From: Leptospirales bacterium
GTDB taxonomy: Bacteria; Spirochaetota; Leptospiria; Leptospirales; Leptospiraceae
DNA length: 64,000 bases
Assembly: GCA_013297885.1 (NCBI GenBank)
Contig: JAAFIR010000006.1
Location: forward strand, 62,001 to 126,000
Direction: 5' to 3'
Within the stretch, counting starts at the first letter, position 1. The number at the start of each line of letters is the position of its first letter. The translations under genes and the position numbers were made by a program. Under the pieces are notes generated by a model that was not told where the DNA came from, did no database searches, and worked only from the letters and a program-made list of their open reading frames with translations. This document shows, piece by piece, positions 23,467-33,612 of this stretch.

Positions 23467-25980
23467 ATGTCAGATAAATCAATCAGAATAAGCCACCCCA
23501 AGAAAATAAAATTTAATAAAATCCAAAGTAATGGAAAGTATGAGCTTGAAGATGGCTCTTTAAAAAGTTTCGAGGAGATATCCCCTACTCCCTCAACATC
23601 TGTTATAAATTTAGAATTTCAAAATGAAGAATTTTTTAATTGTATTCAATTTGATTCTAGTAATAAAGATTCTGAATTTATGCCAAATACATTCAGAATC
23701 GAAATTTCTGATGATGGAAAGATTTGGGAACCAATCATAAAAGAGTTCGAATATTCTAAAGTAAATCGTAAACAATACAAATGGAATTTTTCTATGATTA
23801 AAGCTTCTTTTGTTAAATTAGTTATGAAATTTAATAAAAAAGACAACTTTGGAAAATATAAATTAGCATTAAGTAATTTTAAAGTATTAATAGCAGGTAT
23901 TGAAAAAATTTCAGCTAGTTCTGAAAATGATAGGTTATGGGTTAAAGAAAATATAATTGATGGTAGAAATGATTATGGTTGGTCATCCAAAGAATCAGAT
24001 ATTGAATCTGAAGAATTTTTACTGCTTGATTTAGGGTCAATTAATAGAGTAGAAGAAATAAGAATTCTTTCTAAGGATAATGAAGAAACAAATTTTCCAG
24101 AACAATTTTATTTTTTTTATAGTGAAGATGACCTATCATGGCATCAACTTCATGAAGAACCATATTTTATGACAGAACAATCAACTTGGTATAAATGGAA
24201 GTTTTTTCCTACAAATATAAGATTTTTTAAATTAATTTGTATTAATAAGAAGTCGAATCTTGAAAAAAAATTTGTAAGCCAAATTATGGAAATTGAAATT
24301 TATGCTGATTCTGATATTTCAGCTTTTAGCAAAAAAAGAATTGTTTCGCAGTCGACACCTTATTCTTCGATAATGCGACCAGGTCTAGTTAGGTTAGCTT
24401 CAGATGGAGACAGTAAAGAAGGATTGGCAGTTCAAGGTAACGATAGAAGATTGAGAGATGCAACAACAGACTTTAAAGGAATTGTTGAATTGGCTTCTGA
24501 TGGAGAAGAAAAAGACGGTGTTGCTGTTCAAGGATCAGATAAAAGATTAAAACCTTCAACCGAATCAAGCTATGGATTGGTAAGATTAGCTAAAAATAAT
24601 GAAGTAAAAAAATTTTTAGTAATTCAAAGTGATGATGATAGATTAAGAGACGCTAGTACTGACTATAAGGGAATCGTAGAACTAGCTGAGGATGGTGAAA
24701 CAAGACCAGGAGTGGTAGTTCAAGCTTCTGATAAAAGATTAAAAAAAGCTACTACTAAAGATTTTGGATTAGTAATAATAGCTGATCATAATGAAGATAT
24801 GGTAAATAAAGTTGTTGCTGCAGATGATCCAAGGATAAAAAAAGCAACAACTGAAAAAGAAGGAATTTTAAAATTTGCTAAAAATGGTGAAGATGCTGAT
24901 TTTGTTGCTGTTCAAGGTTCAGATAAAAGATTAAAAATTGCTACAACCGAAACTAAAGGGATTGTTGAGCTAGCTCAATCTGGAGAGGTTAAGGAAGGAG
25001 TTGTTGTTCAAGGTTCAGATAAAAGATTAAAATATGCCAGTGAAGAAGAAGCTGGGATTGTAAGCTTTGCAAAACAAGGTTTAAATACACCACTTAAAGC
25101 TGTCCAATCAGATGATCCAAGATTATCAGATAAAAGGGAAGCTCTACCACATAATCATGACTATGCTTTATTGTCTCACGACTTTAATTCTCATACTGGG
25201 AATATAAACCTGCAAGGTCAAGCCTCCTCAGCATACAAAAATATTTCTCCACCTTTATTTACTCATTCTTTAATTTTTGCAAAGAATATTTCAGAAGGTG
25301 GTTCAGGAATCTCTGGAGTTGGAGTAGACGAAGGTGTTGTCGGATTTGCTGAAGATTTCGGGGTTGCAGGATTTTCAAATGGGATTAACCAGGATTCTGC
25401 TGGAGTTGCTGGTTTTTCGAAAAATGGTGCAGGTGGTTTTTTCATTTCTCAAAAAAACTTTGCAATAATTGCTAATGGTGAATCAATAACAAGAAAAGAT
25501 ATTAATGGATCAGGTAAAGCAATTCAGGCAATTGGTGATTCAGAATTTATAGGAAATATATCACTGCAGGAGAAGAATGGTAATCACACTATTGCAAAAT
25601 ACTTTCCAATAAGTAATAATGAAAATATTTTAAAAGGAGACATTCTAGTCATAAACGATAAAGATGGCACAGTTTCAAAATCAAGATATTCTTATTCTAA
25701 TAAGGTAATTGGAGTTTGTGTTGAAAATACTGCACTACTTCTAGATAAAAATGAAGGGAAGGGTTTTGTTCTTGTGGCGTTGTTTGGTGTTACAAAAATC
25801 AATACTGATTCTTCTGAAGGAAAAATTTCTTATGGTGATTTGTTGGTAACTGGATTAACAGCAGGACATGGAGTAAAAGCAGATGGCAATAAGATCAAAC
25901 CAGGCATGTTAGTTGCTAAAGCATTAGAAGAAAGTAAAAAAGACAAATCTCAAATTCTTGCGTTAATAAGTTTAGGTTAA
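23467..25980 (+). CDS. Discoidin-domain protein with eight tail-fibre-type repeats
   Basis: 837 residues, no signal peptide. Two tandem F5/8 type C (discoidin-like) domains occupy about 1-290 (NTFRIEISDDGKIWEPI, FYFFYSEDDLSWHQL). Eight consecutive 32-residue repeats follow, about 308-565, with consensus GIVELAxDGExxxGVxVQGSDKRLKxAT, like phage tail-fibre repeats. A histidine-bearing segment (LPHNHDYALLSHDF), a glycine-rich GVxGFA section and a C-terminal beta domain (KPGMLVAKALEE) complete it. It may be a large surface or spore-coat-like adhesin or a phage-derived fibre. The lack of an export signal argues for a phage-type or non-classical route. metF follows after one base. Confidence 0.75.
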   Translation: MSDKSIRISHPKKIKFNKIQSNGKYELEDGSLKSFEEISPTPSTSVINLEFQNEEFFNCIQFDSSNKDSEFMPNTFRIEISDDGKIWEPIIKEFEYSKVNRKQYKWNFSMIKASFVKLVMKFNKKDNFGKYKLALSNFKVLIAGIEKISASSENDRLWVKENIIDGRNDYGWSSKESDIESEEFLLLDLGSINRVEEIRILSKDNEETNFPEQFYFFYSEDDLSWHQLHEEPYFMTEQSTWYKWKFFPTNIRFFKLICINKKSNLEKKFVSQIMEIEIYADSDISAFSKKRIVSQSTPYSSIMRPGLVRLASDGDSKEGLAVQGNDRRLRDATTDFKGIVELASDGEEKDGVAVQGSDKRLKPSTESSYGLVRLAKNNEVKKFLVIQSDDDRLRDASTDYKGIVELAEDGETRPGVVVQASDKRLKKATTKDFGLVIIADHNEDMVNKVVAADDPRIKKATTEKEGILKFAKNGEDADFVAVQGSDKRLKIATTETKGIVELAQSGEVKEGVVVQGSDKRLKYASEEEAGIVSFAKQGLNTPLKAVQSDDPRLSDKREALPHNHDYALLSHDFNSHTGNINLQGQASSAYKNISPPLFTHSLIFAKNISEGGSGISGVGVDEGVVGFAEDFGVAGFSNGINQDSAGVAGFSKNGAGGFFISQKNFAIIANGESITRKDINGSGKAIQAIGDSEFIGNISLQEKNGNHTIAKYFPISNNENILKGDILVINDKDGTVSKSRYSYSNKVIGVCVENTALLLDKNEGKGFVLVALFGVTKINTDSSEGKISYGDLLVTGLTAGHGVKADGNKIKPGMLVAKALEESKKDKSQILALISLG

Positions 25981-25981
25981 A

Positions 25982-26848
25982 ATGAAGATAATAAATAAAA
26001 TTACAAAATTAAATAGACCATGTTTTTCATTTGAGTTCTTTCCCCCAAAGACTGATGAAGGAGATATAAAATTATTCAAAGTGGTTCAAGAATTACAGAA
26101 CTTAAATCCAGATTTTGTTTCAGTAACTTATGGTGCTGGGGGTTCTACCAGAGAAAAAACTTTCTCTATTTGTGAAAAAATTCAAAAGGAATTTAATATT
26201 GTTACAATGAGTCATTACACTTGTGTTGGTTCAGGAAGAGAAGATATTAAAGAAAACTTAAACAAATTATCTAAAATTGGAATTGAAAATATTATTGCAT
26301 TAAGAGGGGATCCACCAAAAGATACTGGCAAATTTCAAAAACACGAAAAAGGATTTTTAAATGCTACTGAGTTAATTAAGTTTATTAGAGAGGAAGGATT
26401 TGAATTTGGAATTGCAGCGGGCTGTTATCCTGAAAAACATCCAGACTCCCCTACTCCTGAGCAAGATGTTGAAAATTTAAAAAAGAAAATTGATTCAGGA
26501 ACAGACTTTTTATTAACACAACTCTTTTTTGAAAATTCTAAATTCTATACTTTTATTAATTTGGCAAAAAAAAACGGAATCAATATTCCAATAATTCCAG
26601 GAATAATGCCAATAACTAGTTTTTCTCAAATTCAAAGATTTAAGGACTTAGCAAATTGTTCCATACCAGATGTTTTAATTCAGAAACTTGATAAAGTCAA
26701 AGAAAACCCGGATGAATTTAAAAAAATTAGCCTTGACTTTACAGTTAATCAATGCAAAGATTTATTGCAGAATGATGTTTTTGGAATTCATTTATATACA
26801 TTAAATCAATCCAATGCAACTTTAGAAATTCTAAAATTAATCAAATGA
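25982..26848 (+). CDS. metF: 5,10-methylenetetrahydrofolate reductase
   Basis: 288 residues. FEFFPPKT (17-24) and the flavin/folate-barrel motifs SVTYGAGGSTRE, ALRGDPPKDTG and AAGCYPEKHPDS are diagnostic. The enzyme reduces methylene-THF to methyl-THF for methionine synthesis, using FAD. Length is typical of bacterial MetF. In Leptospira interrogans metF is on the secondary chromosome CII, so its closeness to parA-parB-rep here is suggestive of the same replicon type. It starts one base after the fibre gene. Confidence 0.95.
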   Translation: MKIINKITKLNRPCFSFEFFPPKTDEGDIKLFKVVQELQNLNPDFVSVTYGAGGSTREKTFSICEKIQKEFNIVTMSHYTCVGSGREDIKENLNKLSKIGIENIIALRGDPPKDTGKFQKHEKGFLNATELIKFIREEGFEFGIAAGCYPEKHPDSPTPEQDVENLKKKIDSGTDFLLTQLFFENSKFYTFINLAKKNGINIPIIPGIMPITSFSQIQRFKDLANCSIPDVLIQKLDKVKENPDEFKKISLDFTVNQCKDLLQNDVFGIHLYTLNQSNATLEILKLIK

Positions 26849-26854
26849 GGTTTT

Positions 26855-27361
26855 ATGAAATTTATTAACTATCTTACTATATTATTTTTCATTTCATGTA
26901 GCTCTGCACAATCAGAATTAAAAAATCTTGAAGACAAAGCTACTACAATAGAAAATAGTCTTTCAAATACTAAGACGAGGGTTATTTCTTTAGATGAATT
27001 AAATGGCTGGGGAGTAAATCCTGAATCTGTTATTACAGGAAATTTGTCTTTAGAATCTTTAAATCAAGATTGGTTCTATAAAAAGTTTTCTTCTAAACCA
27101 CTTTCTAGGGCTGTTGAACTAAAATCCGAAAGTTTTATACAGTCTTCATGTAAAAAAAATTCCTTCCTAGAAAATTCTGAAATATTAATTTTAGAGGCTT
27201 TTAAAACATCAAGTTCCACTAAATCAGATTTTGAGATTAAAAAAGAAGATAAAGAAAATGTTCAAGTTATAAAATGTGTTTATTTAAACTCAAACTGTGA
27301 ATGTATTTTATCATTTAATGTAAAAGGTGGACAAGAAGCTTTAAAAAAAAGATTTAATTAG
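26855..27361 (+). CDS. Small lipoprotein
   Basis: 168 residues with lipoprotein signal MKFINYLTILFFISC (Cys15) followed by Ser-Ser, so probably membrane-anchored. A short helical segment (about 20-45) precedes a mixed domain with four Cys (SSCKKN, KCVYLNSNCEC) that may form disulfides. No domain recognised. It starts six bases after metF with AGGTTT upstream, and its transcript probably ends at the nested hairpin at 27380-27459. Confidence 0.7.
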   Translation: MKFINYLTILFFISCSSAQSELKNLEDKATTIENSLSNTKTRVISLDELNGWGVNPESVITGNLSLESLNQDWFYKKFSSKPLSRAVELKSESFIQSSCKKNSFLENSEILILEAFKTSSSTKSDFEIKKEDKENVQVIKCVYLNSNCECILSFNVKGGQEALKKRFN

Positions 27362-27379
27362 ATCTTTTTTTAAGTATTT

Positions 27380-27459
27380 TAAGCATTTCTTATGGTATAT
27401 TTAAAATAATTAGAAAAAAATTTATTTTTCTAATTACAAAAATCTCAAAGAAATGCTTA
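27380..27459. terminator. Nested bidirectional hairpin between convergent genes
   Basis: Outer arms TAAGCATTTCTT (27380-27391) and AAGAAATGCTTA (27448-27459) are perfect. Inner arms AATTAGAAAAA (27408-27418) and TTTTTCTAATT (27425-27435) are also perfect. Lying between the lipoprotein gene (plus) and the membrane-protein gene (minus), it suits a two-way terminator. Confidence 0.65.
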
Positions 27460-27508
27460 TCTGTGTTTTCAAATAAACATTTGTAATTCAAAAAAAATCT
27501 TACAAGGT

Positions 27509-28648
27509 TTATTTTAGAATATGATAAATTGCTAATTTATAATTTGCTATTTTTATTATTACTATTATTATAATTAGTGAATTTGTCTTGATAAAAGCCT
27601 GAGTTAGTTCTTTTTTTATTAGAATATACCAAGTATAAATTAAAGTAAATAATCTTAAAAGGTTATCCATATTATACCAATATCCTTGTTCTGAAATTAT
27701 TATTATAAGTGATAAGAAGTAAAGAGGTATAGACTCAATTTTTAACTTTTTTTGAAAAGGTATCATTAGGAATAGACTGAATAGTAAAATTATTTTTAAT
27801 AATATTTTGGGAAATATTTTAAAAGTAAAGTTCTCTAAACTAAAACTTTTAAAAAAACCAAAAAAAGGGAAATCCATAAGTTGAATAAAGCTAAGTTCAT
27901 TTGTGCTTAATGAACTTTTAGTTATAAAGTCAAGTTTTAATTTAAAAGTGAGATATGAAAGAAGTGCCAAAATTATTAAATTTTTATTTAAAATTTTTTT
28001 CTTAAGAAAACTCTCTAGAAAATAATAACCAACAATTAGAATTCCAACTTCTTTAGAAAAAAGAATACAAATTGAAAATATAAAATAAATTATCTTTGAT
28101 AAAAAACTATTTGAATCTTTTTTATTTTGAATATAAAATAATATTATAAATGAAGCAAGAAGACCATCCGTTAATAAAAGAAAGTTTGAGCATAGAGTGT
28201 ATGGAGAAAAAAGTAAAAGTGAAGTTTTAATTAAGTTTTTTTCATAAAAATAAAATATACTTATGCTTAAGATATGAAATAAAATCAAGATAGTCAAAGA
28301 AATTTGGGAATAATACTCAAAAGAAAAAATTGAAGAAAAAAAACCAGCAATAAATGGCAAACTAATTCTAGAAAATCGAAGAGCAAATGAATCAAGCTTA
28401 GGAATTACTAAATTCTCAGTATTGAATAAATATTTAGCAATTAAATAAAAAAACTGTCCATCATAGCCTTGTGAATCAAAAATAATAGAATTCTTTTCAA
28501 AATATCCACTATTTAATTTCTCAAACCCCTGCCAAATATTAAGCAATGAGGAGAAATTATGATCATACTTACTTACTTTATTAAAAATTAAAAATAGAAA
28601 TAAGAATAAATAAGTAAATATGATTAATTTGAATATTTTAGTTTTCAT
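27509..28648 (-). CDS. Polytopic membrane protein, glycan-related (AZOBR_p60025-like)
   Basis: 379 residues with about ten hydrophobic spans. The conserved loop FDSQGYDGQFFY near residues 57-68, just after the first membrane span, is typical of a family of membrane glycosyltransferase-like proteins linked with cell-surface glycopolymer formation. An acidic/aromatic loop (ISEQGYWYNMDNLLRLF) near the C-terminus supports a lipid-linked sugar enzyme. It overlaps parB2 by four bases (ATGA), an odd partner for a partition operon. Exact activity unknown. Confidence 0.6.
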   Translation of the reverse strand: MKTKIFKLIIFTYLFLFLFLIFNKVSKYDHNFSSLLNIWQGFEKLNSGYFEKNSIIFDSQGYDGQFFYLIAKYLFNTENLVIPKLDSFALRFSRISLPFIAGFFSSIFSFEYYSQISLTILILFHILSISIFYFYEKNLIKTSLLLFSPYTLCSNFLLLTDGLLASFIILFYIQNKKDSNSFLSKIIYFIFSICILFSKEVGILIVGYYFLESFLKKKILNKNLIILALLSYLTFKLKLDFITKSSLSTNELSFIQLMDFPFFGFFKSFSLENFTFKIFPKILLKIILLFSLFLMIPFQKKLKIESIPLYFLSLIIIISEQGYWYNMDNLLRLFTLIYTWYILIKKELTQAFIKTNSLIIIIVIIKIANYKLAIYHILK

Positions 28649-29361
28649 TTAGTATTATCAAATTCGAGCTTATATTTTTTTAATAGTTCTTTAATATCCT
28701 TTAAAAATAGTTTTGCATCTTGAGGGTTTAAACTTTTATAATTGATTTTAATCTTATAGATTTGTTGGGGTGAAGTGATTTCACCCCCCCTACCCTCTTT
28801 TTGTTTTAATAACATTTCTAAATTTTTAACTGATGGTTCAATCCCTGAATTGATTAAATTATTTACTGATTTGTAATCCAATCTAGCAATTGAACTAAGT
28901 TGTTTAACATATCTTTGTGAATAACCAAGTATTTCAGCAACTTCGTCAGCAGTTTTTTGACTTTGATTTCTTAAAAACTGAATAGCCTTGCCTGTTTCCC
29001 ATGGGTTTAAATTTTTTCTTTTTTCATTTTCTGCGAGAGCCATTTCAAAACATTTATCTTTCTCAGCATCAGTAATAATTGATGGAATTTCTGTCCAACC
29101 TAATCTTTTTACTGCATTGAATCTTCTTTCACCAGCAACTATTTCATATCTTGAAGAATTTAGTTTTCTTAATACAATTGGTTCGATTAATCCTAATCTA
29201 TCTATTGATTGAATTAGATCTTCAACAGTATTTTTTCCAAACTGCCTAGGTTGATTTGGATTTAATTGGATATCATTCAACTTTATGGAATTGATTGAAT
29301 CATTCTTAATTTCATATGCTGATAATAAGTCTAGATTGTTAAATTCTTTTTTCTTAGACAT
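28645..29361 (-). CDS. parB: Second ParB-family protein
   Basis: 238 residues. The ParB core is present: LNPNQPRQF, SIDRLGLIEPIVL, the C-motif AGERRFNAV, and an HTH (TADEVAEILGYSQRYVKQLS). The usual ENxQRxxL motif of the CTP-binding clamp is altered to ENEKRKNL. It overlaps parA2 by eight bases. A 21-bp palindrome (28767-28787) lies inside its coding sequence (residues near GGEITSPQQ) and matches one upstream of parA2. The C-terminus ends in a Lys-rich helix. This system differs from the parAB at 20.9 kb and may serve a second replicon or be an orphan regulator. Confidence 0.9.
   Translation of the reverse strand: MSKKKEFNNLDLLSAYEIKNDSINSIKLNDIQLNPNQPRQFGKNTVEDLIQSIDRLGLIEPIVLRKLNSSRYEIVAGERRFNAVKRLGWTEIPSIITDAEKDKCFEMALAENEKRKNLNPWETGKAIQFLRNQSQKTADEVAEILGYSQRYVKQLSSIARLDYKSVNNLINSGIEPSVKNLEMLLKQKEGRGGEITSPQQIYKIKINYKSLNPQDAKLFLKDIKELLKKYKLEFDNTK
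28767..28787. promoter_or_regulatory. 21-bp palindrome inside parB2, candidate parS
   Basis: GGGGTGAA, a short centre, then TTCACCCC. The same arms occur at 30299-30319, and the inner 15-base core also occurs at 4093-4107. Confidence 0.5.
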
Positions 29362-30115
29362 TTACTTTTCTCCTAACCTCATCTGCTAATTTATTGAAGC
29401 TATCAATTGTTTCTTTGTCACACTCATTAAGTAATTTTCCTTTAGCTTGGGATTGAGGAATGCTTTCTTTTCTATGAATGATGTTTTCAAAAACGGGGAA
29501 ATATTTTTTTATAGAATTGGATAATCCTGATAAGGCTCTATTTCCCTCGTACTGATTCAAAAGAGCTCCAAGAAGCTTTAAATTTGTATTTGATTTTGAT
29601 TGAATTTTTTTTATTGTTTCACTCAAATCTTTTAATCCTTGGACACTAAATGCTTTACTTTGAACTGGAATAATAATATAATCAGATGCTAAAAGTGCGT
29701 TTTCAAGTCCTAGTCCCAGTGAAGGGGGGCAATCAATTATTATAAACTCAAAATTACTTTTAATGGGTTCAATAGCGTCTTTTAATCGATCAAAATCGTC
29801 TCTTTCGGTTGGAGTAGTAAAGTTTGCTAAGTTAATTGAAGACGGAACAAAAAATAAATTATCAGTAATTTTTTGAATAATTTTTTCTAATCCAATTTTT
29901 TTTTGATTTTTATAGCCTAAAGAGTTGAATATTGAATAATTTGGTATTGATTTAAGCATCAGCTTAGTCGCATTTGCTTGAGGGTCCCAGTCAATCAATA
30001 AAACCTTTGATTTCGTAGATAAAGCATCAGATAAAAGTATTGAAACTGTTGTTTTACCTTCGCCCCCTTTTTGGTTTGATATAGCAATTGTTTGTGAGCT
30101 AAATGCTTTTCTCAT
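29354..30115 (-). CDS. parA: Second ParA-family ATPase
   Basis: 253 residues. KGGEGKTT (Walker A) at about 16-23, LLIDWDPQANAT (Walker A', with Trp in place of the usual Thr) and IIIDCPPSLGLG (Walker B) define a short ParA. Sequence is clearly divergent from the ParA at 20928. AAAGGA precedes the ATG. Upstream, 30191-30319 carries direct and inverted repeats and a palindrome that could serve autoregulation or partition. The downstream genes are parB2 and a membrane protein, all overlapping. Confidence 0.92.
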   Translation of the reverse strand: MRKAFSSQTIAISNQKGGEGKTTVSILLSDALSTKSKVLLIDWDPQANATKLMLKSIPNYSIFNSLGYKNQKKIGLEKIIQKITDNLFFVPSSINLANFTTPTERDDFDRLKDAIEPIKSNFEFIIIDCPPSLGLGLENALLASDYIIIPVQSKAFSVQGLKDLSETIKKIQSKSNTNLKLLGALLNQYEGNRALSGLSNSIKKYFPVFENIIHRKESIPQSQAKGKLLNECDKETIDSFNKLADEVRRKVNV

Positions 30116-30190
30116 TCTGAAATTTTTTCCTTTCTAATAATATCGTATCTTTTATAAAGTATCCTTTAGAGAATAGTTTTATTTTATAAA

Positions 30191-30257
30191 TTATAAAAAA
30201 AGTTATAAAAAGTATGAGTTTTTGTAATAATTTAGCTAATAGACATACTTTTTATAA
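30191..30257. promoter_or_regulatory. Direct and inverted TTATAAAAA repeats upstream of parA2
   Basis: TTATAAAAAAAG (30191-30202) and TTATAAAAAGTATG (30203-30216) are direct repeats. The second is matched in inverse by CATACTTTTTATAA (30244-30257), a perfect 14-bp dyad with a 27-base spacer. This is an apt operator for ParA/ParB autoregulation or part of a centromere. Confidence 0.5.
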
Positions 30258-30298
30258 TTTTTCATAAAATAATTTATACTTCACTTTTCTTTCAAGAG

Positions 30299-30319
30299 GG
30301 GGTGAAATCATTTCACCCC
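30299..30319. promoter_or_regulatory. 21-bp perfect palindrome upstream of parA2, candidate parS
   Basis: GGGGTGAAAT, central C, ATTTCACCCC. It matches the site within parB2 at 28767-28787. It sits between parA2 and the thiC riboswitch. Confidence 0.55.
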
Positions 30320-30377
30320 TTAAATTAAGCATTTAAACTACTTGACTTAAAGTAAAACACAAAAATACTTTAATTAT

Positions 30378-32098
<1,721 letters not shown>

Positions 32099-32099
32099 A

Positions 32100-33128
32100 A
32101 TGGACATAGAAATAAAATATCCAGAATTGAATTTTCATCTTCCAAATGAATTGATTGCAAAGTTTGCTCTTAAAGATAGAGCAAGTTCAAAATTGATGCT
32201 AATAAATCGTAATTCAAAAAAAATTGAAATTCTGGATAGTTTCAATGAGATTAAACAAATTTTAAATTCAAATGATTCACTAGTTTTTAATTCAACTAAA
32301 GTTTCAAAAAGAAGAGTTTATTTATTTAATGATAAAGGAAAAGAATTTGAAGTATTATTCTTGGAAAGAAAAGAAAATAACTGGAATTGTCTGATTAAAA
32401 ATCAAAGAAAACTAACTTTGAATGATAGATTATATACAAAAGATAATAAATATTTGTTTATATATTCAGATTTGTTAAATTTCACAAATATTGAATCAAA
32501 GGAAGAACTAAATGAAGAGTTTTTTGATAAGTATGGATCAATTCCCATCCCTCCATATTTCAAGAGAAAAGCTAATTCTGATGATGAAACTAGTTACCAA
32601 ACAATTTTTGCAGAGCAAGCTGGTTCAGTTGCAGCTCCAACTGCTGGCTTGCATTTTACAAATGAGTTAAAGAAAGAAATTCAAGAAAAAGGTGTTAATT
32701 TTTTAGATGTTGAACTTAGGATCGGTTATGGAACTTTTGGAAAATTAGTAGAAAAAAATTTTAGTGAAAAAAAATTACATTCAGAGTATTATAAAATCAA
32801 AAATGAAGTAGCTGCAAAATTAAATAGCATAAGTAATGGTAGAGTCTTAGCAATTGGTACAACTAGTTTGAGGGCTTTAGAATCATCTTATGATAGAGAA
32901 AATTTAATTTATAGGGCTTATGAAGGCAATACTGAACTTTTTATAACCCCAGAAGATCGAATTTACTCAATACAAGGATTAATAACAAATTTTCATTTAC
33001 CTGGAAGTAGTCTAATTTTATTGGTTTCAGCATTTGCAGGAAGTGAGTTGATTTCAAAAGCATACAAAATCGCAATACAAGAAAAATTTAGATTTTTTTC
33101 TTATGGTGATGCAATGTTAATTATTTGA
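32100..33128 (+). CDS. queA: tRNA preQ1(34) S-adenosylmethionine ribosyltransferase-isomerase
   Basis: 342 residues. QueA moves ribose from AdoMet onto preQ1 in tRNA to make epoxyqueuosine. Motifs are GSIPIPPYFKR, ETSYQTIFAEQAGSVAAPTA, GLHFT, GYGTFG, IGTTSLRALES and TNFHLPGSSLILLVSAFAG, ending FRFFSYGDAMLI. Length matches the family. It is probably cotranscribed with thiC and so also under TPP control, with no obvious metabolic link. Confidence 0.96.
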   Translation: MDIEIKYPELNFHLPNELIAKFALKDRASSKLMLINRNSKKIEILDSFNEIKQILNSNDSLVFNSTKVSKRRVYLFNDKGKEFEVLFLERKENNWNCLIKNQRKLTLNDRLYTKDNKYLFIYSDLLNFTNIESKEELNEEFFDKYGSIPIPPYFKRKANSDDETSYQTIFAEQAGSVAAPTAGLHFTNELKKEIQEKGVNFLDVELRIGYGTFGKLVEKNFSEKKLHSEYYKIKNEVAAKLNSISNGRVLAIGTTSLRALESSYDRENLIYRAYEGNTELFITPEDRIYSIQGLITNFHLPGSSLILLVSAFAGSELISKAYKIAIQEKFRFFSYGDAMLII

Positions 33129-33186
33129 AAGAATTTATAAGTATAATATTGCATTATTACTTGATATTTTTTTTATAAAAAAAAGT

Positions 33187-33242
33187 ATGTTCATCAGTTG
33201 AACATAAAGTCTTATGTGACTCACTGGGCGAAGCTACGCCCA
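33187..33242. promoter_or_regulatory. Cluster of hairpins at the left edge of the polysaccharide locus
   Basis: Three inverted repeats in 56 bases: ATGTTCA-TCAGT-TGAACAT (33187-33205), ACATAA-AGTC-TTATGT (33202-33217) and TGGGCG-AAGCTA-CGCCCA (33225-33242). They could terminate queA transcription, or act as a leader or pause element for the long downstream operon. The last is a compact form of the GGGCG/CGCCC ends of the repeats. Confidence 0.45.
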
Positions 33243-33270
33243 CAAATTTTTAACACTTAATCATATCCAT

Positions 33271-33612
33271 ATGGAAATCAGACATAAAGTATTAAAATTA
33301 ATTTCAGAAAATCCAAATCTAACACAACGCGAACTCTCAGAAAAACTAGGAGTGAGTCTTGGAAAAACAAATTACTGCCTTTCAGCATTAATTCATAAAG
33401 GTTATGTAAAAATGAAAAATCTAAAAAATTCTAACAATAAAAAAGCATATATTTATGTCCTTACTCCAGCTGGGATTGAACAAAGATTGTCATTGACCCT
33501 AGAATTTCTTAAAATAAAAATGCGGGAATACGAAAATATTAGAGTAGAAATCGAAAATTTAAAACAAGATGTTGGGCAAAATTTTTTTGAAAGGCTAGTT
33601 CCGGAAGAATGA
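33271..33612 (+). CDS. MarR-family EPS-associated transcriptional regulator
   Basis: 113 residues. A winged HTH (NLTQRELSEKLGVSLGKTNY, HKGYVKMKNLKN, then the wing) is followed by a C-terminal helix (KMREYENIRVEIENLKQDVG). This short MarR-like class characteristically sits at the edge of exopolysaccharide or O-antigen loci. It overlaps the carbamoyltransferase by four bases, making it the first gene of the cluster, and it probably controls it. Confidence 0.9.
   Translation: MEIRHKVLKLISENPNLTQRELSEKLGVSLGKTNYCLSALIHKGYVKMKNLKNSNNKKAYIYVLTPAGIEQRLSLTLEFLKIKMREYENIRVEIENLKQDVGQNFFERLVPEE

Noticed and set aside
20794-30320. Classical chromosomal parS (TGTTTCAC facing GTGAAACA)
   Set aside because: I did not find it anywhere in the window; the palindromes near parAB2 have the half-sites in the opposite arrangement.
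33221-33245. RfaH-type ops (JUMPstart) element before the polysaccharide operon
   Set aside because: The GGGCGTAGC string on the minus strand is only loosely similar to GGCGGTAGCG, is in the wrong orientation and is better explained as a hairpin.
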